Of a stretch of DNA of 64,000 nt, positions 1-8,552 are shown piece after piece. Position 1 is the first letter of the stretch. Each line of letters starts with the position of its first letter. Under the pieces are notes generated by a model that saw only the letters and a program-made list of their open reading frames with translations, was not told the DNA's origin and searched no databases. The position numbers and the translations under genes are program-made. The stretch is from a bacterium (GTDB lineage Bacteria; Pseudomonadota; Alphaproteobacteria; Caulobacterales; Caulobacteraceae): NCBI GenBank assembly GCA_030824495.1, contig JAVBXP010000040.1:24318-88317 (forward strand), written 5' to 3'.

Positions 1-192
1 GATGGACCAGTAGGGGCCGTACTCGCTCTCGGCGGTGTAGTGGACCGGATCTTCCTTGCGCAGGCGCTCAAGCACCGGCCAGTGGGCATCCGTGCGGAAC
101 AGGGCCGGATCGCCAGGATTCAACTGATCCAACGGCAAGGCGTATGCCCGGGCGCGGGCATCTTGGGTCAGGTCGATATTGCCGTCGCTCAT
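1..192 (-). CDS. Cytochrome P450, N-terminal part (cut by window edge)
   Basis: The first 64 codons are present; the gene runs off the left edge. The ATG at 192 follows a strong GGAGGA ribosome site. The translation contains ARAYALPLDQL, DPALFRTDAHWPVLERLR, EDPVHY and GPYWSI. This resembles the N-terminus of soluble bacterial P450s of the CYP153 and related groups, in which this stretch precedes the first beta sheet. Members are haem monooxygenases that hydroxylate alkanes, terpenes or fatty acids using a ferredoxin and reductase. The heme Cys and I-helix lie outside the window, so subfamily and substrate are not determinable. It diverges from the oxidoreductase at 374. Confidence 0.8.
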   Translation of the reverse strand, partial: MSDGNIDLTQDARARAYALPLDQLNPGDPALFRTDAHWPVLERLRKEDPVHYTAESEYGPYWSI

Positions 193-373
193 ATGTATCT
201 CCTCCGGTCCTATAGCGTTCCCGGTCTCCAGCCAAAGATGACGCTGGCGTCAAGTTTAGCGCGCCTTCGCTTCGGCGTCTCCAACTGATCTGCGTTCAGG
301 TGAAGTTTTTCTCTCGTTTAAAATCCCACAAAAATGATAGGAATTAAGTTCACAGATCCAGGGAGTGCGAGCC

Positions 374-1723
374 ATGAGCCAGCGGCCGACAGTTGTGGTG
401 ATTGGGGCGGGGTTCTCGGGACTGCTTACGGCTTTGCACCTTGTCGCCGACCCGCAGGGCCCGACGGTCCGGCTGATCGAGCGGGCCAGGGCGTTCGGGC
501 GCGGCGCGGCCTATTCCACCGGAAACCCCGATCATCTGCTGAATGTCCGGGTCGCCAATATGAGCGCCTATCCCGACGATCCGGAGCACTTCACCCGCTG
601 GCTGGCGACTCATGAAGGCTGGAGTTCGCACGGCGGGTTCGTGACCCGGGGCGTCTATGGCGACTACCTGCAGGACCTGCTCCGCGAAGCGCTGGAGAAC
701 ACCGCTGCTGGACGGCTGCTGCTTGAACAGGACGAGGCGGTAGACGTGCGCCGAGCCGGCGAGGGGTGGCGGGTGAGGCTGGCGCTCGGCCGCGAGCTCG
801 AGGCCCAGGCGGTGGTGCTGGCGCTCGGCGTGCTGCGACCAGCGCCTCCGGCCGCGGCCACGGACGCCTTGCTGGGGTCTTCACGGTATGTCGGCGACCC
901 ATGGGATCCGGCGGCTTCGTTGGACGAGAGGGCCGATGACGTCCTGCTCGCCGGAACCGGTCTGACGATGATCGATGCTGCGGTCACGCTTTGGCGGCCA
1001 GGGCGGCGGTTCTGGGCGATATCGCGCCGCGGCCTGATCCCGCGCGCTCACGCTCCGGTCGCGGCCAATATCGCGGAACTTCAGGCCACTGGGTCTCCTC
1101 GAGAGGTCCTGGCGGCGGTGCGTCAGGCCTCGGGCGATGGCCAGTGGCGCGAGACTATCGACGCCTTGCGACCTCAGGTCCAAGGGATTTGGGAAGGTTG
1201 GAGCCAGGCTCAGCGCCAGTCGTTCCTGCGCCACCTGCGTCCCTGGTGGGATGTGCATCGTCACCGCCTGGCGCCCAGCGTCGCGCGGCGGGTTGGCCTG
1301 TTGATGCGGTCGCGGGAACTGGTGGTGAGGGCCGGTCAGATTGTCAGCCTCGCCCCGAACCGCGAGAACATCGAAGTGACCTGGCGGCCGCGCGGCGGAA
1401 CGATCACCCGGCGCCTGACCGTGGACGCAGTCGTCAACTGCGCCGGCCTTCTGGGTGACCTGGACCGGGCTCGCGAGCCGCTGCTGAAACAGCTGATGGC
1501 GCGCGGACATATCCGGCCGGACCCTTGCCGGCTAGGGGCGGAAGTCGATCGGACCTCTCGGCTCATCGGAACCGGCGGCGCGCCGGAACCGGGGCTCTAT
1601 GCGGTGGGGCCGCTGACGCGCGGGGCGTTCTGGGAGATCACTTCGGTGCCCGATATTCGAACCCAGGCCGCGCAGGCCGCCCAGGCGATACTAGGCCGTC
1701 TAAGAAGGGCTCGCGCGGCTTAG
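374..1723 (+). CDS. FAD/NAD(P)-binding oxidoreductase (NAD_binding_9 type)
   Basis: A 449-residue flavoprotein. Residues 5-20 hold a Rossmann dinucleotide site (VVVIGAGFSGLL). A further strand, VVLALGVLRP, lies near residue 150, a second nucleotide-type turn (LLAGTGLTMIDAA) near 195, and a C-terminal FAD-closing segment (GLYAVGPLTRGAFWEI) near 410. This order fits the uncharacterised YdhS-like family rather than a named enzyme. I start at ATG 374 because AGGGAG lies about nine bases upstream; an in-frame GTG at 365 is possible. The substrate is unknown. It stands between the divergent P450 and a LacI regulator, so a role in small-molecule redox metabolism is only an inference. Confidence 0.75.
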   Translation: MSQRPTVVVIGAGFSGLLTALHLVADPQGPTVRLIERARAFGRGAAYSTGNPDHLLNVRVANMSAYPDDPEHFTRWLATHEGWSSHGGFVTRGVYGDYLQDLLREALENTAAGRLLLEQDEAVDVRRAGEGWRVRLALGRELEAQAVVLALGVLRPAPPAAATDALLGSSRYVGDPWDPAASLDERADDVLLAGTGLTMIDAAVTLWRPGRRFWAISRRGLIPRAHAPVAANIAELQATGSPREVLAAVRQASGDGQWRETIDALRPQVQGIWEGWSQAQRQSFLRHLRPWWDVHRHRLAPSVARRVGLLMRSRELVVRAGQIVSLAPNRENIEVTWRPRGGTITRRLTVDAVVNCAGLLGDLDRAREPLLKQLMARGHIRPDPCRLGAEVDRTSRLIGTGGAPEPGLYAVGPLTRGAFWEITSVPDIRTQAAQAAQAILGRLRRARAA

Positions 1724-1789
1724 GCCGCTTGGCGCCGCGATCAGGCGCACGCTATGAACTTGGCTTAAGTTCAGCGGGAAGCCGAAATC

Positions 1790-2839
1790 GTGACTGCGCG
1801 TGAGAGGGTTGCGAAGGAGGGGCCGTCGGGCCGCCCGACGATCAACGACATCGCGCGCCTGGCGGGCGTTTCAAAGAAGACGGTTTCGCGGGTCATCAAC
1901 GAGAGCCAGTTCGTCAAGGAAGACACCCGCAGGGCGGTCCAGGCGATCATTCAGGAGACCGGCTACGTCCCCGATCCGCAGGCCCGGGGGCTGGCGTTCC
2001 GCCGCTCGTTCCTGGTCGGACTGATCTACGACAACCCCAACGCCCAGCACACCATCGACCATCAGCAGGGGTTGCTGGAAGCTATGGCAGGGACCGGCTT
2101 CGAGCTGGTCGTGCGCCGGGTCGATCGGACCAGCCCGACGCTGCTGGAGGACATGCGCGCCTTCATCGAGCGCCAGAAGCTTTTCGGGGTGGTGCTGCCC
2201 TCACCGGTTTCGGAGGAGGAACGTCTGGTCAGCCTGCTGAAGGCGTTGGACCGTCGCTATGTACGAATTTCCTCCACCCCCCTCGACCAGCCGGACCGCA
2301 TGGTGGTCAGCCACGACGGCAAGGGTGCGGCTCAGGCGGCTCACCATCTGGCGGGTCTTGGACACAGCCATATCGCCCTGATCTCAGGCCAGGAGGGGCG
2401 GCGTTCATCGAGTGTCCGGATGAAGGGGTTCGAGGAGGGGCTGGCCGAGCATGGCCTGACCCTTGATCCCAACCTCGTGCGGCGCGGCGCATATACCTAC
2501 GAGTCGGGCGTCGCAGCGGCGCGTGAACTCCTGGCGCTCGAGCCTCGGCCCACCGCGATCTTCTGCCTGAACGACGAGATGGCGGCGGGCGCCTATCTGG
2601 CGGCTCGCGAGCGCGGCCTCGTGGTGGGCGCGGACATATCCATCGTCGGTTTCGACGACGCGCCGATGGCCTCGCGGCTATGGCCGACCATGACGTCGGT
2701 CCGGTTGCCGCTTCGTCAGATGGGACGTATCGCCGGCGAGATGCTGACGTCGGACGCGTTGCACGACAAGCCGCCGACGCCGCGCGAGATCGTGCCCGAA
2801 CTGATCGTTCGCAACTCGACCGTGGCGCTTCGCCTGTAG
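1790..2839 (+). CDS. LacI family transcriptional regulator
   Basis: A 349-residue regulator with a GTG start. Residues 15-65 form the LacI DNA-binding headpiece: TINDIARLAGVSKKTVSRVI is the helix-turn-helix and GYVPDPQARGLA the hinge helix. The rest is a periplasmic-binding-protein-like sensor domain with FLVGLIYDNPN, GHSHIALISGQEG, IFCLNDEMAAGAYLAA and SIVGFDDAPMA, all standard landmarks. Such proteins repress sugar-uptake or outer-membrane receptor genes until a small ligand binds. No sugar genes lie beside it; the next gene encodes an M13 peptidase. Its target is therefore unknown. Confidence 0.93.
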   Translation: MTARERVAKEGPSGRPTINDIARLAGVSKKTVSRVINESQFVKEDTRRAVQAIIQETGYVPDPQARGLAFRRSFLVGLIYDNPNAQHTIDHQQGLLEAMAGTGFELVVRRVDRTSPTLLEDMRAFIERQKLFGVVLPSPVSEEERLVSLLKALDRRYVRISSTPLDQPDRMVVSHDGKGAAQAAHHLAGLGHSHIALISGQEGRRSSSVRMKGFEEGLAEHGLTLDPNLVRRGAYTYESGVAAARELLALEPRPTAIFCLNDEMAAGAYLAARERGLVVGADISIVGFDDAPMASRLWPTMTSVRLPLRQMGRIAGEMLTSDALHDKPPTPREIVPELIVRNSTVALRL

Positions 2840-2957
2840 CGGGGCGACCGACCATGACGGAAGTTTAATGCGCCGCAGCGCGCGCGTGTGCGTCGGCGGT
2901 GTAAGAAAGTCTCCAAACGCAGACGGCGCGCGCGTCGCGCCGCGCATGGAGCCATTG

Positions 2958-5066
2958 ATGACGACCTGGAAGTCCCTGCTGCTGGGCGCGTGCGCGCCTG
3001 TTCTCCTGTCGGCCCCCGCCACCGCCGCGACACCGCCCAAGGCGCAAACCCCGGCCGTGGCCGAGGCGGCCAAGCCGAAGCCGAAGTACGGAACTTTTGG
3101 TTTCGATACCGCAGGCATGGACCGGGCCGTCGCCCCTGGCGACGACTTCTACGGTTACGCCAACGACGGCTGGGTGAAGACGACGGAAATCCCCGCGGAC
3201 CGAGGCAGCTACGCCACCTTCGGCGTCCTCGCCGACGTGGCCGCCGAGCGCACTCGCGCCATCATCGAGGAATCGGCCAAGGTCGGAGCGCCCGCTGGCT
3301 CCGACGCCCGCAAGATCGGTGACTACTATGCGAGCTTCATGGACGAGGCGGCGATCGAGGCCGCTGGCCTGAAGCCGCTGCAGCCTGAACTCGATCGCAT
3401 CAAGGCGATCAATTCCCGTGCCGACCTGTCGCGCGAGCTCGGCGCAAGCCTGCGAGCCGACGTCGACGCCTTGAACGCGACCGACTACACGACCGACCGT
3501 CTCTTTGGCCTATGGGTGGCCGAGGACATGAACGACACCAGCAAGTACCGGCCCTATCTGATGCAGGGCGGGCTGGGGATGCCGGACCGCGAATACTACC
3601 TGGACGCCAGCCCGCGGTTCCAGGAGCTGCGCGATAAGTATCAGACCCACATCGCCAAGATGCTGACCCTGGCCGGCTATGATGACGCGCAAGCGCGCGC
3701 GGCTCGCATTCTGGCGCTGGAAACCGCCATCGCCCGCGCCCACTGGACCGTCGACGCCACCGGCGACATGGCCAAGGCCAATACGGTCTGGACCCAGGGC
3801 GACCTCGCCAAGAAGGCGCCGGGTATCGATTGGAACGCGTTCCTGCAGGCCGCCGGCATGGCAAAGCAGCCATCCTTCGGGCCGTGGCAGCCGTCCGCCA
3901 TCAGCGACATCGCCGGGCTGGTCGGGTCGCAACCGATCGCTACCTGGAAAGACTACCTGGCCTTCCACGCCATCGAGCGCGGCGCGCCATACCTCTCCAA
4001 GGCGCTGGTCGACGAGCACTTCGCGTTCAACAGCACGGCCCTGGCCGGAACTCCGCAGCAGCGTGATCGCTGGAAACGCGGCGTCGACAACACCAGCGAG
4101 GCCCTCGGCGAGGCGGTCGGCAAACTCTTTGTCGAACGCCACTTCACGCCGGAAGCCAAGGCGCAGATGCAGGAGATGGTGAAGAACATCCTGGTCGCCT
4201 TCGACGCCCGTATCGACCGCCTGGACTGGATGAGCCCTGAAACCAAGGCGAAGGCCAAGGAGAAGCTCGCGAATTTCCGCGTCGGCGTCGGCTATCCCGA
4301 CAAATGGCGCGACTATTCCGGTTTGCAGATCGTCCGTGGCGACGCCTACGGCAACTGGGAACGCGGCGAGGCCTTTGAGTACCGTCGCAACGTGGCCAAG
4401 CTGGCCGGGCCGGTGGACCGCGACGAATGGTGGATGACGCCGCAGACGGTCAACGCCCTGAACCTGCCGATGCAGAACATGATTGTGTTCCCGGCCGCGA
4501 TCCTGGAGCCGACCTTCTTTGATCCGAACGCCGACGCGGCGGTGAACTACGGCGCCATTGGCGGGGTCATCGGCCACGAAGTCGTCCACGGCTTTGACGA
4601 CACCGGCGCCTTGTTCGACGCCAAGGGCAACCTCAAGAACTGGTGGACGCCTGCCGACATGGCCCAGTTCAAGGCCCGCAGCCAGGCGCTCGCGGCCCAA
4701 TACAGCGCCTATGAGCCGCTGCCCGGCCTGCATCTGAACGGCAACCAGGTTCTGGGCGAGAACATCGCCGACCTGGCAGGCCTGGCCAGCGCCTACGACG
4801 CCTACCACCTGTCGCTCAAAGGGCAGGCGGCGCCAGTGATCGACGGCTTTTCCGCCGACCAGAGGTTCTATCTGGGCTGGGCGCAGAACTATCGGTCGAA
4901 GTTCCGTGAAGCCTCCCTGCGCCGCAATGTGCTGTCGGGCGTCCATTCTCCGGGCGAGTATCGCGCCCAGACCGTCCGCAACCAGGATCCTTGGTATCCC
5001 GCGTTCGATGTGAAGGCGGGGCAGGGCCTCTATCTGGCTCCCGACCAGCGGGTGAAGATCTGGTAG
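2958..5066 (+). CDS. Secreted M13 family zinc metallopeptidase (neprilysin/PepO type)
   Basis: A 702-residue periplasmic or surface endopeptidase. A signal peptide occupies about residues 1-25 (TWKSLLLGACAPVLLSAPATAA). The mature protein starts with a DRAVAPGDDFYGYANDGW segment typical of M13. The zinc site is HEVVH at residues 540-544, with ENIAD at 601-605 giving the third ligand and the catalytic-site Asp. The end, DPWYPAFDV, is also family-typical. An in-frame ATG at 2868 would add 30 Arg-rich residues that hide the signal peptide; GGAG seven bases before 2958 favours the start given. Family members cleave short peptides. The end overlaps the next gene. Confidence 0.93.
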   Translation: MTTWKSLLLGACAPVLLSAPATAATPPKAQTPAVAEAAKPKPKYGTFGFDTAGMDRAVAPGDDFYGYANDGWVKTTEIPADRGSYATFGVLADVAAERTRAIIEESAKVGAPAGSDARKIGDYYASFMDEAAIEAAGLKPLQPELDRIKAINSRADLSRELGASLRADVDALNATDYTTDRLFGLWVAEDMNDTSKYRPYLMQGGLGMPDREYYLDASPRFQELRDKYQTHIAKMLTLAGYDDAQARAARILALETAIARAHWTVDATGDMAKANTVWTQGDLAKKAPGIDWNAFLQAAGMAKQPSFGPWQPSAISDIAGLVGSQPIATWKDYLAFHAIERGAPYLSKALVDEHFAFNSTALAGTPQQRDRWKRGVDNTSEALGEAVGKLFVERHFTPEAKAQMQEMVKNILVAFDARIDRLDWMSPETKAKAKEKLANFRVGVGYPDKWRDYSGLQIVRGDAYGNWERGEAFEYRRNVAKLAGPVDRDEWWMTPQTVNALNLPMQNMIVFPAAILEPTFFDPNADAAVNYGAIGGVIGHEVVHGFDDTGALFDAKGNLKNWWTPADMAQFKARSQALAAQYSAYEPLPGLHLNGNQVLGENIADLAGLASAYDAYHLSLKGQAAPVIDGFSADQRFYLGWAQNYRSKFREASLRRNVLSGVHSPGEYRAQTVRNQDPWYPAFDVKAGQGLYLAPDQRVKIW

Positions 5067-5872
5067 TTGCTCGGATAGACGATCCCGCCGACCCGCGCAT
5101 CGCGCCCTATCGCGATGTGCGGGAGCGCGATTTGGTGGGGCGACAGGGGCTGTTCATCGCTGAGGGCGAGGTGGTCCTGCGGGTGTTGGCCCGTTCGCGC
5201 CTGCACCGGCCTGTGTCGTTGCTGCTCGCCGAGAAGCGGATTGCAGGGCTGTCCGAAATCCTGGAGACCCTGCCCGACGACGTGCCGGTCTATGCGGCGG
5301 GCCAGGATGTGATGGACGCCGTGGTCGGTTTTCCGATCCATCGCGGGATCCTGGCGGTGGGGCGCCGGGTCGTTGAGCCGGGGCCGGCGGAACTGCTGGC
5401 GGGACTGCCTGACGATGCGCTGGTCCTGGTGCTCTCAGGCATCGCCAATCACGACAACATGGGCGGGCTGTTTCGCAACGCCGCCGCGTTCGGCGCCGAC
5501 GCCGTGATTCTGGATTCCAACTGTTGCGATCCGCTTTATCGCAAGTCGATCCGGGTCTCGGTCGGGGCGGCGCTAATCACACCGTTTGCGCGTATAGCGC
5601 CCGGGGCTGATCTGCTGGAATTGTTGGAAGGTCATGGCTTCGAGGCCGTCGCGCTCAGCCCTAGAGGTCAGGGGACGCTGGCGGAGGCGACCCGCGCGCC
5701 GCGCACCGCCGTGGTGCTGGGAGCCGAAGGGCCTGGCCTGGCTGCAGATCTGTTGGCCAGGGCGAAGACCGTCCGCATTCCGATGGCGGACGGCTTCGAC
5801 TCACTGAACGTGGCGGTGACCGCCGGGATCGTTCTGCATCACCTCGCCTTTGCGGCGAGGCGCAACAGTTAG
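4991..5872 (+). CDS. TrmH/SpoU family RNA 2'-O-methyltransferase
   Basis: A SPOUT-fold rRNA or tRNA ribose methyltransferase. An N-terminal substrate-binding part (DPRIAPYRDVRERDLVG, LFIAEGEVVL) precedes the knot domain with its three motifs: NHDNMGGLFRNAAAFGADAV, VLGAEGPGL and IPMADGFDSLNVAVTAGI. The last two form the S-adenosylmethionine knot. The start is unclear. Homology should begin near 5069, but no ATG or GTG lies there in frame. The only in-frame conventional start upstream is TTG 4991, inside the peptidase gene; CTG 5060 is another option. The true protein is therefore 270-293 residues. Translation is probably coupled to the peptidase gene. Confidence 0.88.
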   Translation: MVSRVRCEGGAGPLSGSRPAGEDLVVARIDDPADPRIAPYRDVRERDLVGRQGLFIAEGEVVLRVLARSRLHRPVSLLLAEKRIAGLSEILETLPDDVPVYAAGQDVMDAVVGFPIHRGILAVGRRVVEPGPAELLAGLPDDALVLVLSGIANHDNMGGLFRNAAAFGADAVILDSNCCDPLYRKSIRVSVGAALITPFARIAPGADLLELLEGHGFEAVALSPRGQGTLAEATRAPRTAVVLGAEGPGLAADLLARAKTVRIPMADGFDSLNVAVTAGIVLHHLAFAARRNS

Positions 5873-6288
5873 CGCGCGCGGCGAATGCTGAGCGTGCGCT
5901 CGTCGGAGGATTCTTCGATGAGCGAACGGGTCAGGTTCAGGATGGCGGTGCGCATCGCCGGTTGCTGAACGCTGGCGAAAGCCTCCAGCAGTTGAACGGC
6001 GCCGGGTACGGCCAATTTCTCGAACAGGCTCTCATCGCCGAGCGGCGCGGCGGTTTCACCAACCAGCTCGCCGACAGAGGTGTCGAGCTTCTGGGCGATC
6101 TTCACCAGCATGGAGGCGGAGACGCGGTTAGCGCCACGCTCGTACTTCTGCACCTGCTGGAAGCTCACTCCCAGGTGGTCGGCCAGGGTCGATTGGGAAA
6201 TGCCGAGCCACTTGCGACGAACGCGGATGCGATGGCCAACGGCCACGTCGATGGGGTCGGGTCCTTGGTCTTCGGAGTTCTCGTTCAC
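5869..6288 (-). CDS. XRE family helix-turn-helix regulator
   Basis: A 139-residue regulator with an N-terminal Cro/C1 helix-turn-helix at about residues 15-70 (VGHRIRVRRKWLGISQSTLADHLGVSFQQVQKYE is split around the two helices) and an acidic, leucine-rich C-terminal half with no recognised ligand domain. This layout is common in alphaproteobacteria, where such proteins act as small repressors. The start chosen is GTG 6288, because AAGGA lies eight bases upstream; an ATG at 6339 would add 17 residues. Its stop codon interlocks with that of the convergent RNA methyltransferase (TTAG, 5869-5872). Its target is unknown. Confidence 0.88.
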   Translation of the reverse strand: MNENSEDQGPDPIDVAVGHRIRVRRKWLGISQSTLADHLGVSFQQVQKYERGANRVSASMLVKIAQKLDTSVGELVGETAAPLGDESLFEKLAVPGAVQLLEAFASVQQPAMRTAILNLTRSLIEESSDERTLSIRRAR

Positions 6289-6456
6289 TGAAAAATCCTT
6301 ACTGACGATGCGGCAACTTAATTTTTCGCTATCTCGCATAGGCGTAAGGCCTGCCGCTACACCTTTATGGTGAAACGGACGTTGCGTCGCAGCGGAGCGT
6401 TAATAATTCCCGCCCGACGCGAGCGCTACAAGTAAACAATGTTTTCGCGAGAGCCT

Positions 6457-6720
6457 TTAGGCGTCGGGCGCCCGGTTCTCGAGAATCGCTCCGATCTGGT
6501 CGAGCACGGCGAGGGCGGTCTCCTCTCCGTCGCTCTCACATATCTCGTTTGCACGGCGGATGATCTGTGAGAGCGCGGCGAGATCGCGCGGGCCGAGCAG
6601 GCTGGCCATGCGCAGGAGTTCGGCGGCATCCGGATCGTCGAGTCGCCCCAAATCATCAACTTCATGACTGAAGCTGCGGAAACCCATGAGGAACGGGTCG
6701 CGGGGCTTGGACTGGGTCAT
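6457..6720 (-). CDS. Small conserved-looking protein of unknown function
   Basis: An 87-residue, mostly helical, acidic protein that I do not recognise. It has no signal peptide, membrane segment or cysteine motif. Central helices DPDAAELLRMASLLG and ALSQIIRRANEICE are followed by a short amphipathic C-terminus. The ATG at 6720 overlaps the stop of the isochorismatase-like gene in an ATGA junction, so it is the last gene of a four-gene leftward operon and is translationally coupled. That arrangement supports it being a real gene even though no function can be proposed. The following 168 bases up to the XRE gene hold no gene. Confidence 0.7.
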   Translation of the reverse strand: MTQSKPRDPFLMGFRSFSHEVDDLGRLDDPDAAELLRMASLLGPRDLAALSQIIRRANEICESDGEETALAVLDQIGAILENRAPDA

Positions 6721-7259
6721 GGTGCGTTCGCCGCGGCCAAGGCCGAGACGCCCTCTTGAAATAGCTCTTCTGACGCGATCATTCGGCACAGTGGCGACAG
6801 CGACATGATGGTGCCGCTCATGGCCATCCGCTGGAGACGCTCGTCCTTGGCGTTGATCGCCACGGCGTCCTGCAGGATTTCAATGGGAAGCTTTCGGTCG
6901 GCCGCCGCGAAGGCGGTGGCCAGCACGCTGTCGCAGAGCGAAAACCCGATCAAAGCCAGCGGGCCGCCAAGGGCCAGGGCGGCTTGCGAGAAGGTCGGGT
7001 GCGAGAAGGCGGAGGGGCCTGATCGGACATAGATAGGTTCGCTGGGGAGCGGCTCCAGCCCAGCGATCGGCCGCGCTCCATCGGGGTCGCTCTCGCGGCG
7101 GTGAACGTGGAGGATAGGCCAGCGCGCGCGCCGTGCGCGCAGCAGGACCTCGCGGCAAGCCTCAGCAGTGCGCGCGACGCTCGTCGGCGAGATCGCATGG
7201 GAAATGCGGGCGCGCTGGAGATCAAGACAAACGAGGGCGACTGGCGGGGCAGGAATCAT
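6717..7259 (-). CDS. Isochorismatase-like cysteine hydrolase
   Basis: A 180-residue protein of the isochorismatase/nicotinamidase superfamily. Visible landmarks are the first-strand Asp (LVCLDLQ, D13), the HVHR strand near residue 51, and the nucleophile strand LIGFSLCDSVLATAFAA, with Cys109 in the expected place. The usual catalytic Lys, which should precede an SAF-like turn, is not evident: the sequence there reads YVRSGPSAF, so Arg79 may replace it or activity may be altered. Family enzymes hydrolyse amides or vinyl ethers of small molecules. Third gene of the operon; it overlaps both neighbours by four bases. The substrate is unknown. Confidence 0.78.
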   Translation of the reverse strand: MIPAPPVALVCLDLQRARISHAISPTSVARTAEACREVLLRARRARWPILHVHRRESDPDGARPIAGLEPLPSEPIYVRSGPSAFSHPTFSQAALALGGPLALIGFSLCDSVLATAFAAADRKLPIEILQDAVAINAKDERLQRMAMSGTIMSLSPLCRMIASEELFQEGVSALAAANAP

Positions 7260-7888
7260 CTCGACAAGCCGCCCAGGTTCGAGGCCGGGCGCGCAGCCGA
7301 CGTGTCGAGGACGCCAGCCTCGTCCCAGGCGCCTTCAGGCCGCAGCAGTACGAGCGGGTCGCTGTCCAAGGTGAGGGCGTCGGGCGGCGGAACGCCTTCC
7401 ACGATCATCTCGACATAGTCATGGTCCGAAACCACAAAACCGTCACGGTTCTCGCGGATCTGGGCGTTGAAATACTGCTCCCAGAACGGGATCAGCCGGA
7501 CTTGCCCGTAGCCCAGGATCTTTCGGTAATTCTTCTTTTCCGCCAAGCGCTTGGCGGCAAGAATGAGCATAAGCGTGGCGCGGCCGCGGCGATACTCGCG
7601 GCGCACCGCGACCCGCTCGACCTTGGCGAAGTCGGCGAACCACCGGATGCGCAGGGTTCCGATCGGCTCGCCGTCGCGGCGTAGGATCAGATGCGTGGCT
7701 CCGGCGAAGTCGTTGCCGTCATATTCCTCGTCATACGGGCAGGCCTGCTCGCCGACATAGACCAGGGTGCGCACCGCCATCGCCTGCATGATGTCGGGCA
7801 GGGTGCGGCAGACCATGATCTCCAATTGGCCCTCGTCCACTTCGGCGGCGGGGCGTGCGTCCAGGGGCATGCGAACATTGGCGTTCAT
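7256..7888 (-). CDS. GNAT/LuxI-like N-acyltransferase
   Basis: A 210-residue acyltransferase-fold protein. Residues 35-105 combine GNAT and autoinducer-synthase features: R40 and Y44 in AVRTLVYV; an E55-x-D57-x-x-D60 acidic triplet with the spacing of E43/D45/D48 in LuxI enzymes; GTLRIRWF with R80; and KVERVAVRREYRRGRA, the GNAT cofactor-loop region. The C-terminal half (GQVRLIPFWEQYF) also recalls GNAT members that use acyl-ACP or acyl-CoA. It could make an N-acylated amine signal or lipid, but a plain acetyltransferase is possible. Second gene of a coupled operon, one base after the stop of the upstream gene. Confidence 0.72.
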   Translation of the reverse strand: MNANVRMPLDARPAAEVDEGQLEIMVCRTLPDIMQAMAVRTLVYVGEQACPYDEEYDGNDFAGATHLILRRDGEPIGTLRIRWFADFAKVERVAVRREYRRGRATLMLILAAKRLAEKKNYRKILGYGQVRLIPFWEQYFNAQIRENRDGFVVSDHDYVEMIVEGVPPPDALTLDSDPLVLLRPEGAWDEAGVLDTSAARPASNLGGLSR

Positions 7889-7889
7889 G

Positions 7890-8450
7890 TCAGGCGGCCC
7901 GCCTCGCCTGCGCCCAAGGTTCGGCGACCACCAAGCCGCCCGGCCCCGGCACGGGCTGAGCGCCGATCCGCCTCAGCAGGGTGCGTTCGCCCCCCGGCGT
8001 CGCCGCGCGGCCATAGAGCGGGAGGGTGGGGAATATCTCGCGGTGCAGTTTGACCGCTCCGGCCATCACCGTGGCCCGCCCCCGCCATGTCGCCCCGGCC
8101 ATGCCCCAGCCATAGATGGCGATGACGGGCTCTCCCGGCCGCGCCACCAACTCTTCCGGCGGGGTGACCCCGTCGAACACGCCGGCCGAGAGCTGTGACC
8201 GCGCATCCGCTCTCAAGGGGATGATCGCGATAACGCCGGCGATGGAGCCCTCCGGCGTTCTTGAAGTGAAGCAGGACGCCCCGGTCAGGTCCTGGATGCG
8301 GCAAAGCGTCTCCACGGTGGCGATGTCAGGGCTGACGGTTCGAGCGGCCAGGGCGCGGCCCTGCATGATCTCGTCCCTGCTAGCCAAGGTCATGCCAAGC
8401 TCGCCCAGGCCTTGTCGGCAGCGTTCGGCGAAGTCGCGAATGATCGTCAT
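7890..8450 (-). CDS. Uncharacterised protein, first gene of the acyltransferase operon
   Basis: A 186-residue soluble protein. I recognise no family with confidence. The middle (TGASCFTSRTPEGSIAG, VIAIIPLRADA) and the later GEPVIAIYGWGMAGATWRGRA stretch have the alternating strand/helix look of a degenerate GNAT domain, without a clear cofactor loop. The ATG at 8450 is preceded by GGTGAG almost without spacing, so the start is not certain; a GTG-initiated extension to 8516 is possible. It diverges from the LysR regulator at 8553 and leads the four-gene operon 8450-6457. It may pair with the LuxI-like enzyme; this is inferred only from position. Confidence 0.65.
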   Translation of the reverse strand: MTIIRDFAERCRQGLGELGMTLASRDEIMQGRALAARTVSPDIATVETLCRIQDLTGASCFTSRTPEGSIAGVIAIIPLRADARSQLSAGVFDGVTPPEELVARPGEPVIAIYGWGMAGATWRGRATVMAGAVKLHREIFPTLPLYGRAATPGGERTLLRRIGAQPVPGPGGLVVAEPWAQARRAA

Positions 8451-8552
8451 CTCACCGCTTTCTTGTGCGAAGATGAGATTTGGTAGAGCGTCGAGCCTCA
8501 CACGTGCAGCCACCAATTTCGTATGGGGGCGCCACGGTCTTCTGGGTGTCGC

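Noticed and set aside
3510..4946. 478-codon open frame antisense to the M13 peptidase
   Set aside because: A shadow of GC-biased third positions; the plus strand has exact zinc motifs and a signal peptide.
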